A DNA stretch of 64,000 bases from Limosilactobacillus fermentum (GTDB lineage Bacteria > Bacillota > Bacilli > Lactobacillales > Lactobacillaceae). Positions within the stretch are counted from its first letter, which is position 1. The number at the start of each line of letters is the position of its first letter. The translations under genes were made by a program, and so were the position numbers. The DNA is taken from the NCBI RefSeq assembly GCF_013394085.1, contig NZ_CP040910.1, positions 124,001 through 188,000 on the forward strand. The letters are read 5' to 3'. Under the pieces are notes generated by a model. That model saw only the letters and a program-made list of their open reading frames with translations. It was not told where the DNA came from and made no database searches. Shown here in pieces: positions 36,560-46,344 of the stretch.

Positions 36560-37297
36560 ATGAACCCAGAAGAATTTCGTCAAGCCCTCCTTGACCACGG
36601 CATTGCGCTGACGGACGCCCAGATGGCGCAGTTTGCGCGTTACTATCAGCTGCTGGTTCAAACCAACGAACACTTAAACCTAACGGCGATTACGGCCGAA
36701 ACAGAAGTTTACCTGAAACACTTTTACGATTCTTTGACCGGGGCCTTCGCCTACCCTAAGCTCCAAAGCCAAGCCCTGACTTTGTGCGACATTGGGGCCG
36801 GGGCGGGTTTCCCGTCCTTGCCGCTGAAGATCGCCTTTCCCCAGTTGGAAGTCACGATCGTTGATTCCTTAAACAAGCGGATCAACTTCTTGGCCGACCT
36901 GTGTGATGACCTCGGCTTGACCGGGGTGCACCTGGTTCACGACCGGGCCGAAACCTTTGCGGCCAAGGGAAGCCCGTACCGCGAACAGTTCGACTTAGTA
37001 ACTGCCCGGGCGGTGGCCCGCTTGGTGGTGCTCGGCGAGTTGTGCCTGCCAGCGGCCAAGGTCGGTGGGGCCTTTTTGGCTTACAAGGCCAGCGCCGTTA
37101 ATGATGAGTTAAAATTGGCGACCGGAGCGATTAACAAGCTGGGTGGCCAGGTGGCGGGGACGACCAAGTTGACCCTGCCAACCAAGCCGGAAGCAGAGGA
37201 GCGCAACCTGGTGGTGATCGATAAGGTCGCTAAGACGCCGGGGAAGTATCCGCGGCGCCCCGGGGTACCCGCTAAGAAGCCACTGATTAACGTCTAG
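36560..37297 (+). CDS. rsmG: 16S rRNA (guanine-N7)-methyltransferase RsmG (GidB)
   Basis: 245 aa SAM-dependent methyltransferase. Motifs include [39 protein letters not shown] (SAM site), [13 protein letters not shown] and ARAVARL. It methylates G527 of 16S rRNA. Start ATG 36560 follows GGAAAGGAAAAAG; an earlier ATG adds eight residues and lacks a site. The gene order rsmG-noc-parB is the classic origin-proximal arrangement of Firmicutes. Confidence 0.94.
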   Translation: MNPEEFRQALLDHGIALTDAQMAQFARYYQLLVQTNEHLNLTAITAETEVYLKHFYDSLTGAFAYPKLQSQALTLCDIGAGAGFPSLPLKIAFPQLEVTIVDSLNKRINFLADLCDDLGLTGVHLVHDRAETFAAKGSPYREQFDLVTARAVARLVVLGELCLPAAKVGGAFLAYKASAVNDELKLATGAINKLGGQVAGTTKLTLPTKPEAEERNLVVIDKVAKTPGKYPRRPGVPAKKPLINV

Positions 37298-37315
37298 CAA
37301 TTGAGGAGTAGTAAA

Positions 37316-38251
37316 ATGGCATTTTCATTGTTTAACATTGGGAAGAGCAAGGAGCCGGTTAAAAACCAAGTCGTGGAGGTTCCGCTGGCGCAGATCGTGC
37401 CCAATCGCTACCAACCCCGCCAGGTTTTTGACCAAACGGCGATCCAAGAATTAGCCCAAACGATAGATGAACACGGGCTCTTGCAACCGATCATCTTACG
37501 CGAATACGAAACTGGTAAGTACGAAATCATTGCCGGGGAACGGCGCTTCCGGGCGATGAGCCTGTTGAATTGGACCAAGGCCCCGGCGATCGTCGAAAAG
37601 ATGAACGACCAGGAAACGGCCTCCTTGGCCCTGATCGAAAACCTGCAACGTTCGCAGTTAAGCCCGGTCGAAGAGGCCCAGGCTTATCAACAGTTGATGG
37701 AACTCAACAAGCTGACCCAGTCGGCCCTGGCCAAGGGGATGGGGAAGAGCCAGTCCTTTGTCGCTAACAAGTTGCGGCTCTTACAACTGATTACGCCGGT
37801 GCAAAACGCAATCATGGACCACAAGATTTCCGAGCGCCACGGGCGGGCCATGCTCAGCCTTAGCGAGGACCAACAACGCGACATCTTAATGAAGATCGTT
37901 AATAACGACTGGACGGTCCGCCAGACCGAAGACGAGATCGCCCGGATGCAGGGTAAGCCGGTGCCAAGCGAAGTGGAGGCCCAAAAGCAACGCGAACTCT
38001 TTGGCCTCGACGAAGAGTTAACGGTCAAAAAAGACGACGCGCAGGATCAACCGGCTAAAAAGAAGAAGGCGCCGAAGAAAACCAAGAAGGTGGCCGGCCG
38101 GGTCAAGGTATCCGACCCACGGATTGCCGTCAACACGATCAAGGAATCCTTGAAGTTAGTTAACGATAACGGCTTTGAGACCAAGGTCAAGGAAACCAAG
38201 ACCGCTAACGGGGTGGAGTTGACGATCACGATCGTTGCCCCGACGGACTAG
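37316..38251 (+). CDS. noc: Nucleoid occlusion protein Noc
   Basis: 311 aa ParB-family CTPase. N-terminal amphipathic stretch MAFSLFNIGKSK (membrane targeting in Noc), ParB N-domain with PNRYQPRQVF and the CTP motif GERRFRA at 74-80, then a helix-turn-helix of the Noc type (ALAKGMGKSQSFVANKLRLL), unlike the RPYIANYLRLL of the neighbouring ParB. The C-terminal linker is lysine-rich. Noc binds ATTTCCCGGGAAAT sites, spreads, tethers DNA to the membrane and blocks division over the nucleoid. Four such sites are in this window. Start ATG 37316 follows GAGGAG. Confidence 0.88.
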   Translation: MAFSLFNIGKSKEPVKNQVVEVPLAQIVPNRYQPRQVFDQTAIQELAQTIDEHGLLQPIILREYETGKYEIIAGERRFRAMSLLNWTKAPAIVEKMNDQETASLALIENLQRSQLSPVEEAQAYQQLMELNKLTQSALAKGMGKSQSFVANKLRLLQLITPVQNAIMDHKISERHGRAMLSLSEDQQRDILMKIVNNDWTVRQTEDEIARMQGKPVPSEVEAQKQRELFGLDEELTVKKDDAQDQPAKKKKAPKKTKKVAGRVKVSDPRIAVNTIKESLKLVNDNGFETKVKETKTANGVELTITIVAPTD

Positions 38252-38264
38252 TGGGGGCGATGCA

Positions 38265-39098
38265 ATGAGTGATGCAAGGCAACTGACCGCCCCGCCCGGC
38301 CCGGGGGAAGTGGTTAGGGAGTTGGCGGTGGATTCAATCCGCCCCAACCCCTACCAGCCCCGGCGCACCTTTGACCAGGAGGGCTTAGCGGAGTTGGCCC
38401 GGTCAATCGAAGCGGCGGGGGTCTTTCAGCCAATCATTGTCCGGCGCCCGGACCCCAATTTGAACCGCTACGAATTAATTGCCGGAGAACGGCGCCTGCG
38501 GGCGACCAGGATGACCGAACGCAAGACGATTCCGGCGATTGTCCGGGTCTTAGACGACCAGACGATGATGGAAGTGGCGGTCCTAGAGAACTTGCAACGC
38601 GAGGACCTGAGCCCCTTAGAAGAGGCCCAGGCCTACCAGACCTTGATTGAACGCTTGAACCTGACCCAGGCTCAGGTGGCGGCCCGCTTAGGCAAGAGCC
38701 GCCCCTACATCGCGAACTACCTGCGCTTGTTAGGCTTGCCCGAAGAGGTTAAGCAGATGCTGGCCAGTGGCGAGCTATCGATGGGCCAGGCCCGGACCCT
38801 CCTGGGGGTCAAGGACGAACGACGGCTAGTTGAACTAGCCAAGCGGGTCGCAAACGAGGGGCTGACCGTCCGTCAGCTAGAAGAGATCGTGGCCGGGATT
38901 AACAAGAAGGGGCGCCAAAAGCCAGTGGTTAAAAGTGCCAACCCTTACTTACGAGAGGCTGAGAGTCAACTAGCGGGTAAGTTGGGCACTAAGGTCAGCT
39001 TTCAGGCCAAGCGCCGCGGCGGCAAGATCGTGATCCCCTATGGTTCCAATCAGGATTTAAACCGAATTTTGGAACTGCTAGGGGTGCACTTTGATTAG
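38265..39098 (+). CDS. parB: Chromosome partitioning protein ParB (Spo0J)
   Basis: 277 aa. ParB N-domain (IRPNPYQPRRTFDQ, GERRLRA at 74-80), canonical helix-turn-helix VAARLGKSRPYIANYLRLLGLP, and C-terminal dimer domain. It loads at parS and spreads as a CTP clamp to organise the origin. ATG 38265 follows GGGGGCG; a TTG 30 bases upstream lies inside noc. Usually a parA (soj) gene lies between noc and parB; here only 13 bases separate them. Confidence 0.93.
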   Translation: MSDARQLTAPPGPGEVVRELAVDSIRPNPYQPRRTFDQEGLAELARSIEAAGVFQPIIVRRPDPNLNRYELIAGERRLRATRMTERKTIPAIVRVLDDQTMMEVAVLENLQREDLSPLEEAQAYQTLIERLNLTQAQVAARLGKSRPYIANYLRLLGLPEEVKQMLASGELSMGQARTLLGVKDERRLVELAKRVANEGLTVRQLEEIVAGINKKGRQKPVVKSANPYLREAESQLAGKLGTKVSFQAKRRGGKIVIPYGSNQDLNRILELLGVHFD

Positions 39099-39110
39099 GG
39101 GGTAGTAAAG

Positions 39111-39311
39111 ATGGAAGAATACGCATTAAACGACATTGTCGAAATGAAAAAGCCCCACCCGTGCGGGGTAAACCGGTGGCAGATTATCCGGGTCGGCGCC
39201 GACATCAAAATTGAGTGCACCGGCTGTAGCCACATTGTCATGATGAGCCGCTACGACTTTAACAAGCGGCTCAAGAAGGTCTTAGAACGGGCCGAACAAG
39301 AAGAGGATTAA
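39111..39311 (+). CDS. DUF951 family protein (YyzM-like)
   Basis: 66 aa. DUF951 signature: LNDIVEMKKPHPCGVNRWQI, ECTGCSHIVMMSRYDFNKRLKKV. Three cysteines and a compact beta fold suggest a small nucleic-acid-binding protein; the function is unknown. It is 12 bases after parB and 15 before ychF, a conserved linkage in Firmicutes. Confidence 0.88.
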   Translation: MEEYALNDIVEMKKPHPCGVNRWQIIRVGADIKIECTGCSHIVMMSRYDFNKRLKKVLERAEQEED

Positions 39312-39326
39312 AGGAGTTTTTAAACC

Positions 39327-40424
39327 ATGTCATTAACTGCAGGGATCGTGGGGTTGCCCAACGTCGGGAAGTCAACCCTCTTTAACGCAATTACCAAGGC
39401 GGGCGCCGAAATGGCTAACTACCCGTTCGCAACGATTGACCCCAACGTCGGGATGGTCGAAGTGCCGGATAGCCGCCTGGCCCGGATCGATGAACTGATC
39501 CCGGCCAAAAAGATCGTGCCAACCACCTTTGAATTTACCGACATCGCCGGGATCGTCAAGGGGGCGTCCAAGGGGGAAGGGCTTGGGAACAAGTTCTTGG
39601 AAAACATTCGCCAAACCGACGCCATTGTTCACGTGGTGCGGGCCTTTGATGACGATGACATCACCCACGTCACTGGGAAGGTCGATCCGGTCGACGACAT
39701 CGACACGATCAACCTGGAACTGATCATGGCCGACCTCGACTCCGTGAACAACCGCTTGGCCAAGGTGCAACGGGCGGCCAAGGGGCGCGACAAGGACGCC
39801 CTGGCCGAACTGGCGGTCCTAGAAAAGCTTAAGCCGGTCTTAGAGGCGGGCAAGCCGGCCCGGTCGGTGGAATTCAGCGCCGAAGAAATGCCGATCGTCA
39901 AGGGGCTCTTCTTATTAACCATTAAGCCGGTCCTGTACGTGGCTAACGTGTCCGAAGACGATATGGCCAACCCGGAGGCTTCCAAGTACATGGACGTGAT
40001 CAAAGAACACGTGGCGGGCGATGGTGAAGTGATTGGGATCGCCGCCGCCGCCGAAGAACAGATCGCCGAAATGGACGAAGAAGAAAAGGCCGACTTCCTG
40101 GAAATGGAAGGGGTAGAAGAACCAGGCTTAAACCGCCTGATTCGGGCCGCTTACCAGCTCTTGGGCCTGGAAACCTTCTTCACCGCCGGGGGCAAGGAAA
40201 CGCGCGCCTGGACCTTCCGGAAGGGCACTAAGGCCCCGCAGGCCGCCGGGATTATCCACTCCGACTTTGAACGGGGCTTTATCCGCGCTGAGGTCATGTC
40301 GTTTGAAGACCTTGACCAGTACGGGAGCCACGCCGCCGTTAAGGAAGCCGGCAAGCTGCGCCTGGAAGGTAAAGACTACGTGATGCAAGACGGCGACATT
40401 GTTGAATTCCGCTTCAACGTCTAG
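39327..40424 (+). CDS. ychF: Redox-regulated ATPase YchF (Obg family)
   Basis: 365 aa. G1 GLPNVGKSTLFNAI, G3 DIAGIVKGAS, a NxxE-type G4 variant in VLYVANVSEDD, a coiled-coil insert, and the C-terminal TGS domain (RAEVMSFEDL, DGDIVEFRFNV). YchF prefers ATP and associates with ribosomes. AAAGGAG precedes ATG 39327. Confidence 0.95.
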   Translation: MSLTAGIVGLPNVGKSTLFNAITKAGAEMANYPFATIDPNVGMVEVPDSRLARIDELIPAKKIVPTTFEFTDIAGIVKGASKGEGLGNKFLENIRQTDAIVHVVRAFDDDDITHVTGKVDPVDDIDTINLELIMADLDSVNNRLAKVQRAAKGRDKDALAELAVLEKLKPVLEAGKPARSVEFSAEEMPIVKGLFLLTIKPVLYVANVSEDDMANPEASKYMDVIKEHVAGDGEVIGIAAAAEEQIAEMDEEEKADFLEMEGVEEPGLNRLIRAAYQLLGLETFFTAGGKETRAWTFRKGTKAPQAAGIIHSDFERGFIRAEVMSFEDLDQYGSHAAVKEAGKLRLEGKDYVMQDGDIVEFRFNV

Positions 40425-40457
40425 TCAGGATAGAGAATCGATTGAGAGGACACCACC

Positions 40458-41231
40458 GTGAGTGAACAGGAACAAAAAAACGCCGCTGCCGGACAACGCC
40501 AGCGCCAACACCTAAAAGAAGACCGGCAAAAGACCGGGATGATGTTTGAAAACGCCGGGTTGACCCGTAAGAATGAAGACTTCATGTACCAGTTAAATAA
40601 GCAACTGGACGCCCAGGGAGCGACGGCCGAAGCCAAGACGGCCCTGCTAGAAGAAACCATGACCGCCCTGTTGGAAGGCCAAAAGACGGGGCAAACCGCG
40701 AAGGGACTGTTTGGAACGCCCACCAAGTACGCCGATGAACTTCTGCACCCGAAGAAGACGCCAGCCGAACAACAACAAACCTCGACCGTCTTAATGTCGG
40801 TAGATAACGGGCTGATGTTTTTCGCCATCTTCACCTTCATGTTTGGGCTGATAGGGTTGATGCAACCGTCAACCCTGAAGCTGGCCCAACACGGGAGCGC
40901 CGGGCTGGTCGCAATCATCTTGGTCGCCGTGGCCGGTGGGGCGGCCTTCGGGTTCGTCAACAAGATTTTGTTGCCAACGGTCGATGAAAACGGGAAACAA
41001 CACCGCCGGCCGTTATGGCTCCGGATTGTCCTGGTGTTAGGGGCGTTGATCGCCTGGATCCTGGTCTACATGCTAGTGGCCTTCTTGCCAAACGCCATCA
41101 ACCCAGTCTTAAACGCCTGGGCTTACCTGATCCTTGGGGTAGCGACCTTCTTCGGCGACGTCTACTTCCGCCAACGCTACCACATTGTCGGGGGCTTCTG
41201 GGGCTCGTCGGCCAACCGGCGGCGCCGTTAA
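40458..41231 (+). CDS. DUF1129 family membrane protein
   Basis: 257 aa. A hydrophilic helical N-terminal half (about 1-110, KNEDFMYQLNKQLDAQG and TPTKYADELLHP) is followed by four hydrophobic segments (about 117-255). The start is GTG 40458 with GAGAGGAC upstream. The DUF1129 half resembles small integral-membrane helper proteins; the function is unknown. Linked to ychF, 33 bases away. Confidence 0.8.
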   Translation: MSEQEQKNAAAGQRQRQHLKEDRQKTGMMFENAGLTRKNEDFMYQLNKQLDAQGATAEAKTALLEETMTALLEGQKTGQTAKGLFGTPTKYADELLHPKKTPAEQQQTSTVLMSVDNGLMFFAIFTFMFGLIGLMQPSTLKLAQHGSAGLVAIILVAVAGGAAFGFVNKILLPTVDENGKQHRRPLWLRIVLVLGALIAWILVYMLVAFLPNAINPVLNAWAYLILGVATFFGDVYFRQRYHIVGGFWGSSANRRRR

Positions 41232-41235
41232 GGAA

Positions 41236-41285
41236 GAAAGTGGCAAATAACCTGCTCGCTGGGGCGCCACGTTTTCTGTCTAACA
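41236..41285. repeat. Partial copy of the dispersed intergenic repeat
   Basis: AAGTGGCAAATAACCTGCTCG followed by GCGCCACGTTTTCTGT: outer-arm fragments of the same repeat. Confidence 0.4.
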
Positions 41286-41298
41286 TTTAAAAATACGC

Positions 41299-41336
41299 TA
41301 GAGGCTGGGAAAAGTTCTGTTTTCCCAGCCTCTTTT
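41299..41336 (+). terminator. Terminator after the DUF1129 gene
   Basis: AGAGGCTGGGAAAA / TTTTCCCAGCCTCT with five T. Confidence 0.85.
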
Positions 41337-41433
41337 TGCGTTCTAAAACCGAACGTTATTCGGGGAGCTTCGGCAGGGAGTTCCAGAATTTGGGCAAAAA
41401 AGATGAGAATCAGGTTAGAAATGCCGGAAATGA

Positions 41434-41462
41434 TTGACCAAAGCCGATATATCGAGTAAAGT
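41434..41462 (+). promoter_or_regulatory. Promoter of guaB
   Basis: TTGACC (41434-41439), 17 bases, TAAAGT (41457-41462). Confidence 0.6.
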
Positions 41463-41475
41463 ACTAACAATATAA

Positions 41476-42645
<1,170 letters not shown>

Positions 42646-42661
42646 GGCGGTTGAAAAGGGA

Positions 42662-42699
42662 AATGCGTCGCCCCCAGGTGTGGGGGTGGCGCATTTTTA
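42662..42699 (+). terminator. Terminator of guaB
   Basis: AATGCGTCGCCCCC / GGGGGTGGCGCATT with five T. Confidence 0.85.
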
Positions 42700-42993
42700 G
42701 TTGACGAAAAAACCATAAAAACTCCAATTTTATCAAATGATAAAAAGTAGTCACGTTACCATTTACTTATTAATATATTATCTATACACATAGTAAAATG
42801 TTGTCATTTTAATAAGGTGAAACTCATAATGAAACGGCTTTCGGTTGATGTAACCAAGTAATTATTTTTATTTAAAATAACACTTGTAATCGAAATGTGA
42901 CTAAATTCTAATTGAATATAAAATCAAAACGTAGCAAAATAGGTTAAAGATTGATTAATATTGCCCATAGAAGGGCAAAAAAGGAAGGTCAGC
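42700..42993. other. AT-rich leader of the exopolysaccharide cluster
   Basis: About 290 bases with no gene. A possible promoter is TTGTAA (about 42888) with TCTAAT 17 bases later. A ten-codon reading beginning ATGAAACGGCTTTC at about 42829 has an AAGGTG upstream and could be a leader peptide, but support is thin. A short TGCCC/GGGCA hairpin precedes the first gene. Confidence 0.35.
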
Positions 42994-44001
42994 ATGGACT
43001 CTGAAGAATTACAACACCGTTCTTCTCAGCACCAGCACCACCATCATCACCACCATCACCGGCGTCGCTGGTTGCGGTGGTTATGGATTCTCGTGGGGCT
43101 AGTTGTTGTCGTAGCGCTCTTCTTTGCTGGAATGGCTTGGCGAAACGTTCGCGTTGCCACTAACAGTATGTATTCCCCGAGCGGGGCTGTTAAGAGCCGG
43201 AACTTAAGTAAGTTATTAGCTGCTAAGAAACCAATTAACATTCTCTTACTCGGGACCGATACCGGAGCCCTGGGGCGGAGTTATAAGGGACGGACCGACA
43301 CGATCATGATGATGTCGGTCAACCCGCAAACTAAGAAGACGACGATTGTCAGCATTCCCCGTGATATGGAAGTGACCCTGCCTGATTACAGCGATGAGTC
43401 ACCGGCCAAGCTCAACGCCGCCTACACTTACGGCGGGGTCAAGGAAACGATCAAGACCCTCAAGGAATACTACAACGTACCGATTGATGGTTACGTGCTC
43501 GTGAATATGGGGGGGCTAGAAAAGGCGATCAACCAAGTGGGCGGGGTAACCGTTAAGTCACCACTGACCTTTAGCTACGAAGGTTATTCCTTTGAAAAGG
43601 GGAAGACCTACACGATGAAGGGAGCCCAGGCACTGGCCTTCTCGCGGATGCGTCACGAAGATCCTAACGGCGATTACGGCCGTCAGGAACGTCAACGGCT
43701 CGTAATTATGGCCCTCTTAAAGAAGTCGGCTTCCTATAAGTCAATCTTAAACCAGTCGTTCTTAAACGACATTGCGGACGAAACGCAAACCGACTTCACC
43801 CTGAATAATATGATGAGTGTCGCCCTCCACTACCGGAGCGCCGGCCAAAGCGTCACTTCCGACCACGCTCAGGGAACTTCCCAGACCGTTAGTGGGGAGG
43901 ATTTTGAAGTAGTCTCGACGACCGAACGCCAACGGGTAAGCAACGAACTACGGACCACCCTGGGCCTCAAACAAGTAACAGTTAAGACGGAGAGTAATTA
44001 A
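42994..44001 (+). CDS. LytR-CpsA-Psr (LCP) family protein
   Basis: 335 aa. A histidine-rich cytoplasmic N terminus (ten histidines within residues 9-20), one membrane helix (about 26-47), then the extracellular LCP domain: LLLGTDTGALGRSYKGRTDTIMM, VSIPRDMEV, YVLVNMGGLEKAINQVGGV and FSRMRHEDPNGDYGRQERQR. LCP enzymes attach undecaprenyl-linked polymers to peptidoglycan. AAGGAAGGTCAGC precedes ATG 42994. First gene of the polysaccharide cluster; its stop overlaps the next start. Confidence 0.9.
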   Translation: MDSEELQHRSSQHQHHHHHHHHRRRWLRWLWILVGLVVVVALFFAGMAWRNVRVATNSMYSPSGAVKSRNLSKLLAAKKPINILLLGTDTGALGRSYKGRTDTIMMMSVNPQTKKTTIVSIPRDMEVTLPDYSDESPAKLNAAYTYGGVKETIKTLKEYYNVPIDGYVLVNMGGLEKAINQVGGVTVKSPLTFSYEGYSFEKGKTYTMKGAQALAFSRMRHEDPNGDYGRQERQRLVIMALLKKSASYKSILNQSFLNDIADETQTDFTLNNMMSVALHYRSAGQSVTSDHAQGTSQTVSGEDFEVVSTTERQRVSNELRTTLGLKQVTVKTESN

Positions 44002-44771
44002 TGGAAAGCGAAAAGAATACCAACGCAATTGACTTGCAGCACCTCTGGAAGCTGTTTGTTCAACACGTGCGCATGATTTTGATCTGGACGGTGGGCCTCG
44101 GCGTCATCGCTTGGGGGATAGCTACCTTTGTGATCCCGGCTAAGTACACCGCCACCACCCAAATCCTGGTTAACCAACGCAATAGCAATGACAATAACGG
44201 TCAAGCTTACACTAATCAGCAGGCCGACATTCAGATGATCAACACTTATAAGGACATCATCACCAATCAAGTGATCCTGAAGAGTGCTTCCAAGCAGTTG
44301 GCCAACCCGAGCGGGAGCCAACGGGCCTACGCATTAAGCGTGGCTAAGCTGAAGGGTTTACTGACGGTAAGCACCCAAAACAATTCTCAAGTCTTCTCCC
44401 TAAGTGCGGAGGCGGGCAACCCGACGGAGGCAAAGGTGATCGCTAACACGGTGGCCAAGGTCTTTAAGAAGCAGATTCGTTCGATGATGAACGTTAACAA
44501 CGTGACGATCGTCTCAGAGGCAACGACGCCAACCAGCCAGTCCTTCCCGAACAAGAAGCTCTTTGCCTTAGCTGGGCTAGTGCTCGGGTTCTTGATCAGC
44601 TACGTTTACGTACTGATTCGTGACTTAACCGACACGACGGTTCGTGACAACGACTTTATGACCAACGAACTGGGCTTAACTAACTTGGGCCAAGTTGGTG
44701 AAATTCACATGCCAGCCGACTTTGAATTTAAGCCGTTCGATGACCAGGCTGCTGGTCACCGCCGGGTCTAG
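44001..44771 (+). CDS. Chain-length regulator / BY-kinase modulator (Wzz, CpsC/EpsB type)
   Basis: 256 aa. Two membrane helices (about 27-48 and 188-207) flank an extracellular Wzz domain with PAKYTATTQILVN; a proline-rich SEATTPTSQSFPN region precedes the second helix. It controls polymer length and activates the cognate tyrosine kinase encoded next. Its ATG overlaps the LCP stop by one base. Confidence 0.9.
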   Translation: MESEKNTNAIDLQHLWKLFVQHVRMILIWTVGLGVIAWGIATFVIPAKYTATTQILVNQRNSNDNNGQAYTNQQADIQMINTYKDIITNQVILKSASKQLANPSGSQRAYALSVAKLKGLLTVSTQNNSQVFSLSAEAGNPTEAKVIANTVAKVFKKQIRSMMNVNNVTIVSEATTPTSQSFPNKKLFALAGLVLGFLISYVYVLIRDLTDTTVRDNDFMTNELGLTNLGQVGEIHMPADFEFKPFDDQAAGHRRV

Positions 44772-44786
44772 CAGGGAGGTTTTCAA

Positions 44787-45524
44787 ATGGGACTATTTAA
44801 ACATCATTATACTGAATCCATCGACACGATGGATAACGGGGCCATGTTAATCACGCTGGCCGACCCGAAGAGCGGCCCGGCCGAACAGTTCCGGACGATC
44901 CGGACCAACATTCACTTCATGAGCGTTGACCGGCCGCTAAAGACGGTTGCCTTTACCTCCTCGGGAATCTCGGAAGGGAAGTCCACGGTAATGGCCAACG
45001 TGGCAATCGCCTGGGCCCAAGAAGGTAAGCAGGTCCTCTTGATCGACGCCGACTTGCGCCGGTCGACTCTACACGCGACCTTTGGCCTAAGCAACCAAAA
45101 GGGGTTAACCACCGTTTTGACTGGGGACAGTAACGAAGTCGACCTTAGCAACGTGGTGCAAAAGAGTGGGGTTGAAAACCTGGAGGTCTTAACGGCCGGT
45201 CCAGTACCACCGAACCCATCGGAGCTGTTGGGTTCTCAGCGGATGCAGTCCTTTATTAATGGGGTGCGGGAAGCCTACGACATAGTGGTCTTAGACGTGC
45301 CGCCGATGCTGCAAGTAACCGATACCCAAGTGCTATCCAGCAACCTGGACGGGGTGATCTTAGTGGTTCGCCAGGGGGTGACCCAAAAGGCAGCCATTCG
45401 CCGGGCGGTGGAAATGTTGAAGATTTCCCAGGCCAACGTCTTAGGGTACGTGATGAACGACGTTTACGATGACGACGCTGGTTACGGTTATGGTTATGGC
45501 TATGGCTACGAGGACGAAAGGTAA
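44787..45524 (+). CDS. Tyrosine-protein kinase (BY-kinase, CpsD/EpsC type)
   Basis: 245 aa. Walker A SSGISEGKSTVMANVA, Walker A' LLIDADLRRSTLHATFG, Walker B YDIVVLDVPP. The C-terminal autophosphorylation cluster is a regular YG repeat (GYGYGYGYGYEDER). Works with the Wzz-like protein and the PHP phosphatase in a phosphorylation cycle. AGGGAGG precedes ATG 44787. Confidence 0.93.
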   Translation: MGLFKHHYTESIDTMDNGAMLITLADPKSGPAEQFRTIRTNIHFMSVDRPLKTVAFTSSGISEGKSTVMANVAIAWAQEGKQVLLIDADLRRSTLHATFGLSNQKGLTTVLTGDSNEVDLSNVVQKSGVENLEVLTAGPVPPNPSELLGSQRMQSFINGVREAYDIVVLDVPPMLQVTDTQVLSSNLDGVILVVRQGVTQKAAIRRAVEMLKISQANVLGYVMNDVYDDDAGYGYGYGYGYEDER

Positions 45525-45544
45525 CCCGGAAAGGAGAGGTAGTT

Positions 45545-46315
45545 ATGGGTCTAGTTGACCTGCACTGCCACTTGCTACCAGAAGTAGATGACGGGTCGCC
45601 GAGCATGGCGACGTCGCTAAAATTAGCCGAGCAGGCGGTTGCTGATGGGGTTAGCCACTGCTTGTTGACGCCGCACCATTTAAATGGTCACTACGTCAAC
45701 CACAAGCAAGACGTGATTAGGGCAACGGTAGCCTTTCAAGAAGCCCTTGAAGAAGCTCAGATTCCCCTGACCGTTTTTCCGGGCCAAGAAGTGCGGGTGA
45801 GCGATCGGGTTTTGCCGGCACTAGAAGCCGACGACTTGTTGTACGTGGACGAAGATGACCACTACCTCTTGTTAGAAATGCCAAGTGGTGGGGTGCCGAC
45901 CTTTGCCCGACAGTTGGTCTTTGAACTCTTACAACACGGGGTGACGCCGGTAATTGTCCACCCGGAACGCAACGCCGCCATTTTGGATGATCCAAGTATT
46001 CTGGAGGCGTTTTTGGAACAGGGCTGTTTAACCCAGCTAACGGCGGCTTCTTACATGGGCACCTTTGGGAAGAAGATTGAAGATTTAACGACCCGGCTAA
46101 TTGAAGCAGGGCAGGGGACGATCTTCGCATCGGACGCCCACGCCCTAGCCCGGCGCGACTATGAGTTAAATGAAGGACTAGCAAAAATGGCCCGTGAGTT
46201 TGACCCGCGCCTAGCTGAGCATTACCGCCGCAATGCCAAGCGGTTAATTAACGGTGAGCCAGTTCGGATGAAGTGGCAACCACTGAAGAAGAAACGTAGG
46301 TTTTGGTTGTTCTAG
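45545..46315 (+). CDS. PHP-type tyrosine phosphatase (CpsB/Wzh)
   Basis: 256 aa. PHP-domain metal ligands: DLHCHLLPEVDDG at the N terminus, LTPHHLNGHYVN, FPGQEVRV, PVIVHPERN and FASDAHALARR. It dephosphorylates the BY-kinase tail. Twenty bases after the kinase gene, behind GGAAAGGAGAGG. Confidence 0.92.
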   Translation: MGLVDLHCHLLPEVDDGSPSMATSLKLAEQAVADGVSHCLLTPHHLNGHYVNHKQDVIRATVAFQEALEEAQIPLTVFPGQEVRVSDRVLPALEADDLLYVDEDDHYLLLEMPSGGVPTFARQLVFELLQHGVTPVIVHPERNAAILDDPSILEAFLEQGCLTQLTAASYMGTFGKKIEDLTTRLIEAGQGTIFASDAHALARRDYELNEGLAKMAREFDPRLAEHYRRNAKRLINGEPVRMKWQPLKKKRRFWLF

Positions 46316-46344
46316 GTTATGAAAAGCAGGGAGGAGGAACCAAG

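Noticed and set aside
42829-42861. Ten-codon leader peptide before the polysaccharide cluster
   Set aside because: An ATG with a weak ribosome-binding site exists, but there is no attenuator structure or codon bias to support a function.
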